A stretch of DNA of 64,000 nt from Lichina pygmaea (GCA_963422465.1 OY730172.1:3286001-3350000), one strand, 5' to 3'. Shown: positions 53,090 through 64,000, numbered from the stretch's first letter. Translations and numbers: made by a program. Notes: generated by a model from the sequence alone, not told the origin.

Positions 53090-53346
53090 TATATAAAGCC
53101 GCCAAATTTTTCCTCTCCCACTCTTCTTCTTCTTTCTTCTTCATGTCGACTTTACTTCGTGAGTCTCCCGCCCTAACAGCGAGGCCATCTTCGATCCTCC
53201 CCATCGCCAGATCCAACCTCATCGGCCCCATCATCTGTTCGCCAGTGCTAATCATCTTTGTCGTCTCCCACAGAGAGAATCATTTCTATAGTAAACGTCC
53301 GACCCTGAGCTCCTTACAAGAGCCACAGGATCTCCAACCTGGTTGA
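53090..53346 (+). CDS. Short ORF behind a strong TATA-type promoter
   Basis: TATATAAAG (53090-53098), then an uninterrupted pyrimidine-rich leader (CTCTTCTTCTTCTTTC) and ATG at 53143, looks like a highly expressed fungal core promoter. The uninterrupted frame gives 67 aa (MSTLLRESPALTARPSS onward, hydrophobic middle SPVLIIFVVS). A GTGAGT at 53159 right after MSTLL could instead be a splice donor, with acceptors at 53178 (AACAG) or about 53273 (CACAG), leaving only a short peptide or joining further exons not identified. No family is recognised. Could be a noncoding transcript. Confidence 0.3.
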
Positions 53347-54861
53347 TGATCGAATATCCTCAACGCCCAAGAGTGAGGCTCTTACTCTCGTCGCGACGGG
53401 GTTTTATACCCGGTCAAGAGAGTGTACGATGATCTCAACCCTTCTTCGTGCCAGGCTTCGGTCGGCCGAGCTGGGCGGGCGTTGATGGAGGTCTGACAGG
53501 CTTTGTAGGAACAAACTGTGTCTGAGCGTGGACGGCTTGTGGGAATCGGTCAAGGGCCAAAGGGACGATAGATAGATCTTAGCACGAATAGACCAAATTA
53601 GACCAACGCTCGCCATCGACTTGTTCGTGCATCTCGTAACCTTGGAAGCTGAGTACGTTCATCGTAGAGCTTTGGATCTTCGCTCGTCTGTATGTTTTTA
53701 CTAGCGACACAAGCAGTCCAGTGATCGCCCATATGTGTGTCTGGTACGTCCGGTCGGTCGTCCAAGATCTTCCAATGGACAGGAGTTTGTAAATTTGTGT
53801 GTTTGTGTGACTGTGTTTCCGTGCCGGCTTCTCCAAACAAGGCGCACAAAAGTTTCCGCAAGATTTTCTGACAAAGCTTCCTGCGGCGCGCGACACTGGC
53901 TTGGAATATATATCTGCAAATCAGCCACACCAATCGGCTGTCACGGTCATAAATAAGGAAGGTGCTCATTTACCAGCTGCGAGACGACCCGTCAAAAGGT
54001 TGCCTCCTTTCCCCCCCTCCATCCCTTTCTCGGCTGGGCACCGTCAAAGTGCACGGTCGAGCGGGTCCCAAACGATGCCCGGTTCGAGTCCCGTGGTGGT
54101 CTCGGACTCGTACGGGCAACCTACGAACATACGAACACACTTAATTGTGGTTTGTGCTCTCGAGACCCTAAGCAATCGGGGATCACGCTTGAGGGAAGCT
54201 TCATTCTGCAGAGGGATCCCCACCATCGGACGGCGCGACCGGATCACATCGTCGGCTCGTTCCAAGGGGAGGGGGCGTTGGGTTAGAGTATCGACCTTGT
54301 CGTAACCTTTTGGGTTTTTTTTTTTGGTCGGGGACTTGGGGGTTTGGGGGAGAGGTGGTTTAATTGATGGCTCCATCGAAAGGACTTAAGAGTCGTGTTG
54401 CCTTTACTCGTATGTACTGTACGTAACGATAGGTAGGGTCGAGAAAAAGTCTTGCTGCGGTGTGTCTCCAGGATCGCATCTTTTCATTGCACTCGAGGTG
54501 GCCAAGACGAAGACACCGTAGTGTACTGTACTCTAGTCGTGGCCGCCTCGCCGAAGACGTGTAATGCGACGCCGACAGCTGGAGCGCGTCCATGTCTTTC
54601 GCCGTCAAAGGATGCTCCCCGCGGGCGTAGGTGGTCGGGTATGAACAACGAACGCTCAAATTCGCCAGAACAGAAAAAGGGGACGGACAAAAGCAACCCA
54701 GAGAGAAATTGAACGCCCAGGGCGATGCTACCGGACCCCCGTCCCTCGACGGAGCCCCGTATCCTTCATGGCGGCCCTGGTCGGGCATGACGATTCGGAG
54801 AAGTGTAAGGTCACCATCCTCGCCTTCACACCCTCTCCACCTTCTTGTCGTCCCCTCCTCC

Positions 54862-54899
54862 ACGGACCGGCGGACCGGCGGACCGGCAGACCGGCAGAC
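54862..54899. repeat. 9-nt tandem repeat
   Basis: Four to five copies of ACCGGCGG/ACCGGCAG followed by A or G, between sit4 and the preceding spacer. Confidence 0.75.
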
Positions 54900-54946
54900 A
54901 CAACGTCATTACAAGGGCTATCGTGATCGGCGTTTCCGTTTCGTTC

Positions 54947-56550
54947 TCAGAGAAAGTAGTGATTGCCGCGGGTGGCCGCGGCCGGCACAGCACGAAGTTC
55001 GTCCGCCACGGCGCCGAAGATGCTGAACCGGACGTCGAGATCCTCGCGGATGTTCATGATCGAGGCCACGTTGCCGCAGCGGTAACAGTAGTTCGGAGCC
55101 GACCACACCGTGACCACGTCTCGGTCCTTGAAGTGGTACTGTGGTGGCGTGTCAGCGAGGCGCGCTGCGTGTTCGCTCGTGGGGAAGGGGAAAGATGTTG
55201 CGTGTACCCTCTCGTGGGAGGCGGGTGGGGGAAAGACGTCGTTTGGCTGTAGCACCGTCTCTTGGCGACTTTGATGCTGGGAGCTTTGTCTCACCTTGAA
55301 GCCTTCGTTCACCAGCTGATGCGCCCTCGCAATCAGATTCAAACCGTTGACGTGGTTAAACTGTTGCCCCGGATCGATTAGCTTGGCACGTGAGGAGGGA
55401 CGGTGACAGAAACACGCCAGCACCACGATGGGATGGCGACGGACCTCGGTAGCCACCTTGTCCCCAAACAGCCAGCCCGCGCCGCGGGGCGACACGGCCC
55501 AGGTGTCGACGTCTTCGGGGTCGCTCCAGACGAGGTCGCAGAAGGCGCCCTCGTGCGGGATCTCCTGGGCGCGGGCGACGACGCGGATCTGATCGAGCGT
55601 GCGGATCTCGGGGCTCAGGCCACCGTGCACGCACAGGATCTTGCCGTCGACGATGGCGGCGAGCGCCAGGAAATCAAAGACCTGGCAGCACGACTTCCAC
55701 ACCGACGCGTTGCCGTACTTGTTCTGGCACTCCTCGTAGAAGCCGTACACCTGCGTGATCTGCCGCGACTCGTGGTTGCCCCGCACCAGCGTCACGCAGT
55801 CCGGGTATCGGGCCTTCAGGCACATCAGGAGCGTGAAGGTCTCGAGGCTGAAGTAGCCCCGGTCCACAAAGTCCCCCAGGAAGATGAAGTTTTGCTTCGT
55901 CCAGCCTTGCTCCTCGGCACTGCTACTTCTGCCCGCACCGGACTCGTCCGTCTCGCTGCCGCCGCCGCCGCCGCCGTCGTTTGTCTGCCCCGTCGCGGAC
56001 GATGGGTCGGACCCAATCTCGCTATCGTCCCCGTCGTCGAACTCGCTGCGCTGCCCGCTCCGGATGATCTTGCGCCTCGACTTCGGATCCTTGCGTTCTT
56101 GTGGCGGTTCCAGGTCGGTCGGGTCAACGACCTTCGTGGCCACCGTCGGTGCTTCCGATGCGGACGCGTCTGGCATGCCGCCGGCTACTCGGAACAGCTC
56201 CAGCAGGTCGTAGAATTGGCCGTGGATGTCACCACACACTGTCACAGGAGCCCTGACGGGCTGCACATTCGACTCTGTTCCATCGCAACATCTTAGTCGA
56301 CAGTCAACTGCAGCTCGACAAAATGGACCGACGCAGGCATCGCCTTCCAGCCCCCGGACACAGCTCGATCAATGAAATTCGCGCCATAATCACCCTCCAT
56401 CAGGCATTCTTTGACAATCTCGCAGAGCCTCTTCATGTCGGCCTCGGGGAGGTATTTGCAGAGCTTCGCCTGCTCCAGCCATTCTTCTGGTCCTGCATTT
56501 CTGGGCAAGTGTGCTGGGCCCGGCTGGGCCAAGGGTTCTGAGCTCTCCAT
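54947..56550 (-). CDS. sit4: PP6/Sit4-type serine/threonine phosphatase catalytic subunit
   Basis: Sit4 is the PP2A-like phosphatase of G1 progression, TOR signalling and ER-Golgi traffic, acting with SAP subunits. Exons 56550-56394, 56274-55445, 55360-55295 and 55138-54947 give 414 aa. Metal and catalytic motifs are intact: [80 protein letters not shown], and the C-terminal YFL for methylation. Sit4 rather than PP2A/PPG is chosen by [23 protein letters not shown] and [11 protein letters not shown]. An acidic, Gly-rich insert of about 84 residues sits between VAGGMPD and NFIFLGDF; comparable inserts are known in filamentous fungi. Introns 2 (84 nt) and 3 (156 nt) are multiples of three without stops, so the unspliced frame also reads through. 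Intron 2 has a weak donor, GTCCGT. Confidence 0.95.
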
Positions 56551-56907
56551 GGGGAGGCAAGTCTATGTTCGCAGGATGTTGCGCAACGCAGATGGAATGT
56601 GTCGAAAGCAGCCTCAATGTTCAGAGAAGCGGCTCGATTCTTGACATCATCATCGTCAATCAAGATCTGTACCGTATCACTCGCGCATTCGTGACGCTTG
56701 GACCCAATTGTAGCTGCACATAAATAATGCAGGCAGGCTAGCGTGCGTATTTGAGCCGCATCATGATCCTACTGCCCCACCATCCACTAATTCATTAACC
56801 CAGGCATTTCTACCACCTCTCGCAATCTACTCCCCAGTGTTTCCATGACTCGAGCATAGCGAGCGACTCTCGTACCAGATCGCGCAAAATCCGACTTCTC
56901 CAGTGTC
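56551..56907. promoter_or_regulatory. Shared divergent promoter of sit4 and upf3
   Basis: 357 bp separate the two start codons. No TATA box is evident. The region must drive both housekeeping genes, unless the sit4 start exon lies further upstream. Confidence 0.5.
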
Positions 56908-58786
56908 ATGTCAACCTCGTCGCCTCCCGTGGTCCTTGCTCGGGCGACCAAGGCCGCCATGGTGAACGGCGTGTTGCCCATCCCGGCGTCCGCTACGCAG
57001 CAAGGCTCTTCGATCAAGACGCGGACCACCCGCACACCTGGACCGAGGCTCAAGGTTGCCATCCGACGACTCCCTCCGGCCCTCACCGAGAAGGAGCTGC
57101 TCGATACATTGGGCCGAGAATGGGCGCTTGGCGAGGGGCGAGTCGACTGGATGTCCTACAGGCCCGGGAAGAACTCAGAGGAGTATGACCCCACCGATCT
57201 CTAGACGGCTTTGACGAACATCGTTCTGACAGTACGTCTATAGTCCCGCTAAGTTGTCCCGTCCGTCTCGCGCATACCTACACGTCACGGACCAGAGTCA
57301 CCTCGTGCCTCTTTCGGATCACGTCCGACAGTCTACCTTTCGGGATGCCAAGGGCTCGTGGACGTCGTCTTCTCTGCTGGGCCCACCGTCTGTGGAGTTT
57401 GCACCGTACGGCAGGGTACCGAACAACAAGCGCCGAGCGGACGCTCGGCAGGGGACCGTCGACCAGGACCCAGAATTCATGGCCTTTCTCGAAGAGCTGA
57501 CGAGCCCCATCGCCAGTAAGAAGCCACCGGAGGATGCTGTCAAGGACGTTGGCGCGAAGAAGGAGGACATCAAGACCACGCCGTTGGTGCAGTTTCTCAA
57601 GGACAAAAAGGCCAACAAGGGAAAGAAACCGGCGACGGCCGCGGATGCCAGGCCCGAGACGAAGGCAGCCGTGATCATCAAGCCCAACAAGGTCATCGGT
57701 GTCTCTTCGTCTGGTCTCCGGCCGTCGAGCCGAGGTCGAGGAGCGCCAGAAAGGCAGACCAAGGAAAACATCAGGGTTCTGAGGAAAGGTTCCCCCGAGC
57801 CATCACCTCGGCGACAGGCGGCTTCGGTCGCGAAGGGAAGCGGCATGTCAGATTCTAAGAATCGGAACACACCGGGCCTTGGTCCGGCTCGAGCATCGAC
57901 CTTTGAGAAAAAACGCGAGCGTGGGAACGTCGCGGCCGCGGCTCGGATGCTACGGAGGGACTTGGGCCTGGTCGGGGAGCCCAAGGGCAGAGGGCGCTCG
58001 GAAGATGCGGCACCACAGGCGCAGAGACATGGTACCACGTCTCCGCCGCATGGCAGGGCGACAGACGAATCCCCTCGCGACCGAGCTGCATCCAGGAGGG
58101 GGGACGGACAAGACTCTACCGATTCGGCCAGGGCTCATCCGTCCGAGGTCGCTGCTCCATCGAGCTCGGCGGCCGATATCAACAAGGCCCGTGCTCCGCC
58201 ACCGGCCGGCCCGGCTACCGCTCGACCGCCCAAGAAGACGGTTCAGGCCGGCAAACAGAGCCAGGCATCATCATCGTCGTCGACGGCGGCCACAGACGGC
58301 GCACGCCCGACGCAGGCGTTCGTCAAACACGCGAATCCGTCGCAGGGGATCACGGAGCCAACACTCCAGAGTGCGATGGAAGCGTTCGGAACGGTGACAA
58401 AGGCCGAGATCGACAAGAAGAAGGGTTTCGCGTACGTCGACTTTTCCGACCCGGACGGGCTGCAGAAGGCCATCCAAGCGAGTCCGCTCACGATCGCCGA
58501 GGGCCAAGTGGTCGTGCTCGAGCGGAAGGATCGAAGTTCTGGCGGTGGCGGCGGCGCAGGCAGTGTCCGCGGAGGTCGGGTCGAGCGCGGACGCGGACGA
58601 GGAGGATCGGGCTTTGGGCCCTCGCCCCGTGGTGGTGGTGGTGGCAGTGGAGGCAGTGGTGGTCGAGGCGGCCGCGGTGGCAGTGGGGGACGAGGGGCGT
58701 CCTCGGCTCGTAGGGGAGGCAGCCGCGGCGGAGATTCGCCTTCGACAGCCGTCAGCGTGCCTGTACAGAGCAGCCATGGGAATTGA
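56908..58786 (+). CDS. upf3: Nonsense-mediated decay factor Upf3
   Basis: Upf3 bridges Upf2 and mRNPs to trigger decay of transcripts with premature stops. Exons 56908-57182 and 57244-58786 (61-nt intron, GTATGA/TATAG) give 605 aa. The Smg4/UPF3 domain begins PRLKVAIRRLPPALTEKELL, continues DWMSYRPGK, SRPSRAYLHV, then FAPYGRVPNNKRRADARQGT and DPEFMAFLEEL. A long disordered basic region follows. A second RRM-like fold lies near residues 460-535 (QAFVKHANPSQGI, MEAFGTVTKAEIDKKKGFA, YVDFSDPDGLQKAI), as in Pezizomycotina Upf3. The C-terminus is an RGG/Gly-rich tail. The last residues are encoded just before a TGA at 58784-58786. Divergent from sit4. Confidence 0.93.
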
Positions 58787-59479
58787 AACAGGAGGATCGA
58801 TTGATCGATTGACCGTTGATGATGAATCTACGACCACGCAACGAGGCATCATCATCATCATCAGTAGTAAGTACAGCTGTAAAAACTTGTTTTTGACAAA
58901 GGGGCTTTCCGCCAGAGTCTGAGCATATCTATATATTCATGCTCGTGGCTGTGACATTGTCTCAAGGCCTCAAGTGTCACATCTCAAGGGTTTCAGTCTC
59001 GAGGCTCGACGAGGGCGAAGATGACTTGAGAGAGAGAGAGAGAGAGAACAGAGCCCTCCCCCCTCTCTCTCTCTCTCCCTCTCTCTCCTCTCCTCCAACA
59101 TGGGGGGGGGGGGGGGGGTTTTCTCCTCTTACATCTTGTTTTGCTCTGCGCAGCAGCAAGGAAGACCGAGGGTTTGGGTCACGCTTCGGCACTCTGATAG
59201 ATGTGATGTTAGCGCGTGCGTGTATGTGGGGGGGGGGGGGCTGTTTCCCTGGCAAGAAGATGAATACAACGTCAAGTTTTCTTCACTGTCGTAACACAAC
59301 TCCGGTACTCTAATGACCTTCGGCTTGAGGTCTGCAAAGGACCTTTCTGGTGGACAAGATGATCGATTGCAGAAGTCTTCGACGCTTCTCTACCGTCCAT
59401 TTGCACTGGGCTTGCCAAGAGCCGTGGGGCAGGGCATCCTGTTTCTACTCCCAACGAGTTTTCTGCCAGGATGATCGAG
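58787..59479. other. Spacer with GA/CT and poly(G) tracts
   Basis: 3' flank of upf3. It contains a (GA)n run (about 59028-59047), a matching (CT)n run (59062-59098, potential hairpin), 17 G at 59102-59118 and 13 G at 59228-59240. No gene seen. Confidence 0.6.
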
Positions 59480-60830
59480 CGGCCACCACCGGGAAAAGAG
59501 AAGATTAGGAGAGGTTCCCTCTTACGGTACCTGGCAAGTACAGAGAGTTCACGCTCATGAGAGAAAAGCCCTCCGGTGCGCTGTCCCGCCGCGCGGCTTG
59601 CGACTACCTGGAGTGAGAAGGCTGACCGGTGGAGCGAACGGCGCAATGTGACGCGGCTGTTTTTTTCAATTCTGGCTCACGACCACGGCCCAAACTTATT
59701 GTCGTGGCCTACCGTCCCCACCGAACTAGGGCGCATGCCCATGTCTTGGACAAGGTCCGGAGAAGAAAGTCCGCCTGGCTAGGTCCTCGAGGCTCTCGGC
59801 CACGTCGACGCGAAAAGGCATCGGTCACGGCCATGTCAGCCCCGAGGTGTTCCTTGTCGAAGTAGAGCCTTCTTCCAGGATTGTCATCACGGATTTGGGC
59901 GTGGCCAGTTCCGTGTCCGACAGGTCACTGCGTACTATCTGCGGTACGCTCACACGCTCAGCACCAGAGCTTTTTCCTGGGTGCGGCCAGGGAACACGGT
60001 TCGGTGGTCGACGCCCACGCCGTGGGTTGATCGGGGTCAGATGGATAAATATATGGCCTCCTGGAATATCCAGATATTCCACTCGGCCTGGTTGTCTCTG
60101 CGCAATCTTGGCGCGCATGGACCCGGTCCTGGGCGAGAACTCGCCGGCCTGGCGGAAGAACAAACATGGAGACGGAGATCGATTCTTCGAGACCCTACTC
60201 CACACGGTCGATGTCCGCGCCAGCAAATCATGGCAGAGCAGAAGATACGCCGCGCAGGGGCTGCACGCAGGCATACCCACGAGGTGGAAGACAGATGGAC
60301 CACTTCCAGGAAAAGGTAGAACTCAAGGTCGGTACGACAACATCCAGAATCGGTGAAGCGAGCCAGACGCATCTGAGGCTCACCGGACACTCAGCCTCAT
60401 CTTCAGGAGGATGGCATCGTCATCGAGCAAATCTGGGTTTGGACAGTACAACTCTATCGACCTTCCGCGTGATCGGCGGTACTGTTCTTGACGGTGATCT
60501 TCTTGCAGCCATGGAACAGGAAGTCCGCCATGATGGATTGGCCATTCTCGAATACCAAGGAATCAAACAGACGGCTTTCGAGGCCACAGCTCGCCGGTGA
60601 AGATTTGATCCGAGCGACGATACGGAGTGGCTGCTTACTCCCTTTGCCGTCACCTCGCCGAGAGTGGTGGAGACAAGAAAGTCACTCATGCGTTGCCAAG
60701 GGAGTACATCCCAGCCCGCCATCACCGACGTTCAGGGCCCCACCGCAGTAGTCATCTGTCGAACCCAGGATGGCTGCGGCTCAAGGGCAACCATGGGACG
60801 GTGGAGTGTAGTTGATGTTGGCGTCGAAGG
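59480..60830 (+). pseudogene. Decayed protein-kinase-like gene
   Basis: Pieces of a Ser/Thr protein kinase occur in order but in different frames with stops. An N-lobe-like start (REKPSGALSRRAA) and ATTWSEKADRWSERRNVT appear near 59555-59650. The activation region is at about 59850-59985: VEPSSRIVITDLGVASSV (DLG in place of DFG), RTICGTLTRSAPELF (the APE motif). C-lobe remnants follow to about 60130. The subdomain VIb region just before is frame-damaged, and no HRD is intact. Downstream, 60430-60815 holds a further protein-like segment (LDGDLLAAMEQEVRHDGLAI, ILEYQGIKQTAFE, REYIPARH, NPGWLRLKGNHGTVEC) also in shifting frames, perhaps the C-terminal domain of the same gene. Several breaks are present, so a functional product is unlikely. 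Confidence 0.55.
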
Positions 60831-62640
60831 TTCGTCATCGTCTCGGTCAATGTCCAATGTGGTGTGTTTTTCAAAGAAGTTCTCCGACGTCATGCAATGG
60901 CCACTCCGGTACGGTACGGTACGGTACGGTACGGAATCCGCTTGCAGACTTCTGTCGTCCGACCTTGTCCTTGATCAGACACCCTTTCTTTGGTTGGAGT
61001 CGAGGCTTGTCCCCAGTCTGGCCATCGTCGAGGACGCGCTGAGACAAGGAGTCACGTTCGAGCAACGCGATATCACGTGTCGTCGCTCTTTTTGCCGACC
61101 TACGGTACTCCCGTACAAAGTCCATCATCCAACATGCAAGATGGCTGCTGCGGGTCACGTGCAACTGTATGATGTCAGATGTGACTTTTGCCGGAGACAA
61201 GTCTGGGGGTTGCTGACTAATGACCAGAAGACTCCTTTTTCTAGAGCGTTTTCAGCTTATAATTTTGGTAGCCGAGATCTTCCACAGAATTCACATTTGT
61301 GTCAGGAGAAATAGGAGATTTACAGACAGAGCTGTTGCACTGTCTAGTCTGGCGGTGAAGCTGTAGTGATCAGCAGTGATCCTACTGCGTACATATTTAG
61401 ATCCATGCCTGTTGCAGGGTGGATTCGTCGAGTCCACTCTGTACACAATGAGGATCGAGTCGTCACATGACGGGGTCTCGGATATAGACAAGTAGCGACG
61501 GCGTCGAGGCTTCTTCTCGAGTCGTCGTGGACGAGGCCCCTGTCCTGTGCATACTCGTAGAGAGCTATCGATAGGACTCTGTCAGGTCTGCTGCTCTCAC
61601 CGGTCTGCCTGTCTCCTCTCGGCCACGGGTCCTTTTCGACCGGACAGTCGTCGGGCCACGTCGACGACAAACCCAACCACAGACTGTGCCTCGGTGCGAC
61701 GATGCTTGCTTACGGTCCTCCATCGCGGCGCGACTCTCTCTCTTCGCTCCTTCCGTCAGCGACGTCAGCAGCTCGCTTCTCCACGTCACCGTCGCTGCTA
61801 TCCTTCCCTTTGACGATCGGCCATCCTCTAGCTCCTCTTTCTTCCTGCAACACATCAATCACATGTACGAGGTACCATCGCAGTCGTCTGCGTCATGCGG
61901 AGGAGTGGCGTCGCTCAGCCGCCCTCTCTCCTCGGGTCTGTCTCGCTCGGCAACGTGTAAGACATACCCTCGTACGCCTCCCGTTCGAAAGCCTCCGCCG
62001 TGGCAGAGGACAAGTCGTGATCATGCCGGTCTGTCCACGCCACGATGCCCTTCCTGAGGCATGGATCTCGATGGCGTCACTCGAAGGCCCCCGGTAGGGC
62101 GCCGAGTGGGGGGCGAGGCCCCGTGAAGAGGGTTTGGCCTGGGGGATGCGCTTGGCTTTGGCGACAGCGCAGTCACGCAACGCATGGCCACCTGAGCAGT
62201 GTACAAGGCTCGACGTACTGTACATGCGTACCGGTACGTACGGTACGTGCGTATGTACGGCCTACAGAGCGACAGGGCCAGAGTACCTCGTACAGCACGC
62301 GGTTTCAAGGCGGTGGCGACGCCACCGACGGGGACGCGACGAGGCGCGTCCGATAACCGGCAGGGCTTCTCGGCGTGGCGGTGTGCAACGTCGCTTGTGC
62401 TGCAGTGCGGTCCGAGGGCACGTGACCGTCTCAGGTCGTGGGACCCATCCGGCCCACGGACCGCTGCGAGTCGAGCTCACGACTTCCGACAGGGCGTCGA
62501 GCCCCCACCGCCTCGGGCGTCGTCCTCCTCCGACGAATGCCCGACCGGGCAAGCACCCTCACGTGACCGCGCTTCCCCTGCCGATCCCGGGACCGGTCCT
62601 TCGACCATCTGGCGATCCCCGACGAAACCGATTCGTAGGG

Positions 62641-62705
62641 CCGTCGTCGTCGACCATCGCCGTCGACCATCGTTCGTCGACCATCGTTCGTCGACCATCG
62701 TCCGT
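62641..62705. repeat. Short tandem repeat with CGTCGACCAT core
   Basis: Four copies of a unit of about 14 nt (core GTCGACCATCG), slightly variable between copies. Confidence 0.75.
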
Positions 62706-63372
62706 TGATGCCGGTCACGGTCACGCCATCGTCGTCGCCTCGCACGATCGCTCTTCGTCCGTCTTTTCCCTTTTAGCCTCGTCGCGATTGAATTCGCCCT
62801 CGGCTGCGGTTCGACCTCTTCTTCTGCGGGCCTGATGCAAGCCCCGTCGAGCCTGTCGAGCCTGTCAATCGATCAACAGCCGGTCGGGATCCGTCGATGT
62901 TCGGACGGGCTTGGCGTCCTCGGCCGTCCCGGTCGCGCGGACGTCTCGTCGGCCTCCTTCGGGAACGCAGGAGTCTCGGCCGGGACTTTTGATCGACGGC
63001 CCAACCGTGGCTGGATCTTCTTCGTTTCGGGTTGATGTCTCCGACGCAGGTGTTTGACAGTCGTCCGATCCGACATGAGTTTTGAGAGTGCTTCATCTGT
63101 ACGTACGTGCCGCCTACACGACTGTCAAGATCGAAAGTGATTCTCCCGGCGGTGTCCTGCTCCCTCCTCCGGCCGCCGTCTCGACGGCCCGGCCGTCCGT
63201 GCCTCGGTCGAGGGGTGGATCAGGATCCAGACGACGGGCTACGCCCGGGACCTGCTTGGATCGACCTTCCGATTACATCTCCCGTTGGCTCCCTCCTTGC
63301 TTCTGCCGACCCCTTACCGGTAGAGGACGTTCCGTTTCGGTGTCGAGTCGCTTCTCTGCATGAATCTTTCCC

Positions 63373-63408
<36 letters not shown>
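63373..63408. repeat. (GTC)n microsatellite
   Basis: About twelve GTC units near the right edge; gives polyVal, polySer or polyArg open frames that should not be taken as genes. Confidence 0.9.
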
Positions 63409-63409
<1 letters not shown>

Positions 63410-64000
63410 GCCCGCCGCTTGTTGCATCGTCAGGTTCTTTTCCGCCCTCGTCCGACCCGCGACGAGAGAGGAGAAGGCTCACGTCGAGATTGTCGCGGCA
63501 GGAAGCAGGCCCAGGCCGGGCCGAGGCAGCAAGAGCAGGCCGCGGTCCAAAGATCCACGAGACGTTCCTGCGCGACTCGACCGCACCATGCGCCGCCGGC
63601 CGCAGACGCCAAGGACCGTGGACGGAGAGATCCTCAACCTTAAAGCCGCACGCTCCAACAAGAGATGGCCCGCCGGCCCACACGCGCACGCGCTCAGACG
63701 CGGGGCACATGTGCTGGTCCATCCGTCCGTCGGGCCGCCAATCGACAGAGGTGCGACGGTCTGCGGTGCGGCAGGGCAGGGCCAGGCTGCAGCACCGGAC
63801 GCTACGCTACGACGCCGGACGCGACGGCGACAGCCTACGATGTGGCGCGGAGCTGCCGACACGGCACCCCGTTCGACTTTGCCTCGTCCGTGACGCTGCG
63901 AGGCCGCCCCGAGGACGGACGAAGGACCGACGAGAACGCAAGGACGAGAGACGACCAATTATCCAGGTCGTCTCGGGTCCGCCATGTCAATAATGAATCG

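Larger units (their letters stand above)
52779..54946. other. Intergenic region with a promoter-like segment
   Basis: Apart from the candidate at 53090-53346, no gene is recognised. A 9-nt tandem repeat (ACCGGCGG/ACCGGCAG) lies at 54862-54899. There is a pyrimidine run at 54005-54030 and a poly(T) run near 54313-54324. Confidence 0.5.
60831..64000. other. Right-hand region without recognised gene
   Basis: No family match or convincing exon chain. It holds a (GGTAC)n run at 60908-60935, GTAC palindromes at 62215-62265, a CGTCGACCAT tandem repeat (62641-62705) and a (GTC)n tract (63373-63408). GC-rich overlapping frames from 61,550 onward, with pyrimidine-rich plus-strand sequence, could be a long 5' region of a gene starting beyond the window. 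Confidence 0.5.

Noticed and set aside
54078-54100. B-box-like GGTTCGAGTCCC suggesting a tRNA
   Set aside because: The T stem does not pair and no A box or acceptor stem is found around it.
1-64000. Biosynthetic gene cluster, CRISPR array, operon or virus-like element
   Set aside because: Transporters, dehydrogenase and hydrolase are not accompanied by a backbone enzyme; there are no regularly spaced repeats, and no LTR, capsid or reverse-transcribing virus signature was seen apart from the LINE remains.

Overview
The window reads as nuclear DNA of a filamentous ascomycete (Pezizomycotina, probably Sordariomycetes). The evidence is short GT-AG introns of about 45-120 nt, families typical of these fungi (AA11 chitin-active monooxygenase, Pth11/rhodopsin-type membrane protein, MARVEL protein, App1 phosphatase, gp1-like protein), a Tad-like LINE 3' end and a pogo/Tigger-type DNA transposon. 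The species cannot be told from the sequence. Genes are GC-rich; spacers are full of GTAC-based palindromes, microsatellites and long poly(G)/poly(C) runs.

Layout. 1-5.7 kb: spacer, an unrecognised spliced gene candidate with a tRNA-like sequence inside it, a small coiled-coil ORF and a decayed TFIIIC-subunit-like TPR fragment. 6.0-8.2 kb: eIF2D/Tma64. 9.7-10.5 kb: a four-exon Mhf1/CENP-S histone-fold gene, convergent with a MARVEL membrane protein (11.0-11.9 kb). 13.7-15.3 kb: secreted AA11 LPMO. 16.2-18.5 kb: UV-damage endonuclease Uve1. 19.1-22.4 kb: App1 phosphatidate phosphatase. 23.8-26.0 kb: two Tad-like LINE 3' ends in tandem. 26.9-28.5 kb: MATE transporter. 30.4-32.4 kb: DHA1-type MFS transporter. 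33.0-33.9 kb: short-chain dehydrogenase. 37.1-38.0 kb: gp1-like protein. 38.5-39.6 kb: homopolymer-rich spacer. 40.3-41.7 kb: rhodopsin-domain membrane protein. 43.8-45.5 kb: secreted alpha/beta hydrolase whose first intron holds a long (GT)n tract. 47.0-49.35 kb: complete but inactivated 2,345-bp pogo/Tigger element with TA duplication. 50.5-52.8 kb: small secreted protein and a polyserine protein. 54.9-58.8 kb: divergent sit4 (PP6 phosphatase) and upf3 (nonsense-mediated decay). 59.5-60.8 kb: decayed protein-kinase-like pseudogene. 60.8-64 kb: no recognised gene.

The genes are independent fungal genes, not an operon or biosynthetic cluster. Housekeeping loci (DNA repair: mhf1, uve1; RNA/translation: tma64, upf3; signalling: sit4, app1) are interleaved with transporters, secreted enzymes and transposon debris. 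Exon structures were built by hand from frame continuity, splice motifs and remembered family consensus, and none was checked against transcripts.

No new multi-gene system is evident. The most unusual points are: two introns of the MFS gene that keep the reading frame only if they end in GG instead of AG; stop-free introns of length divisible by three in sit4, the MATE gene and the transposase; a presequence-like N-terminal extension of Uve1; an intron/stop ambiguity in tma64; and the clustered poly(G)/poly(C) tracts.
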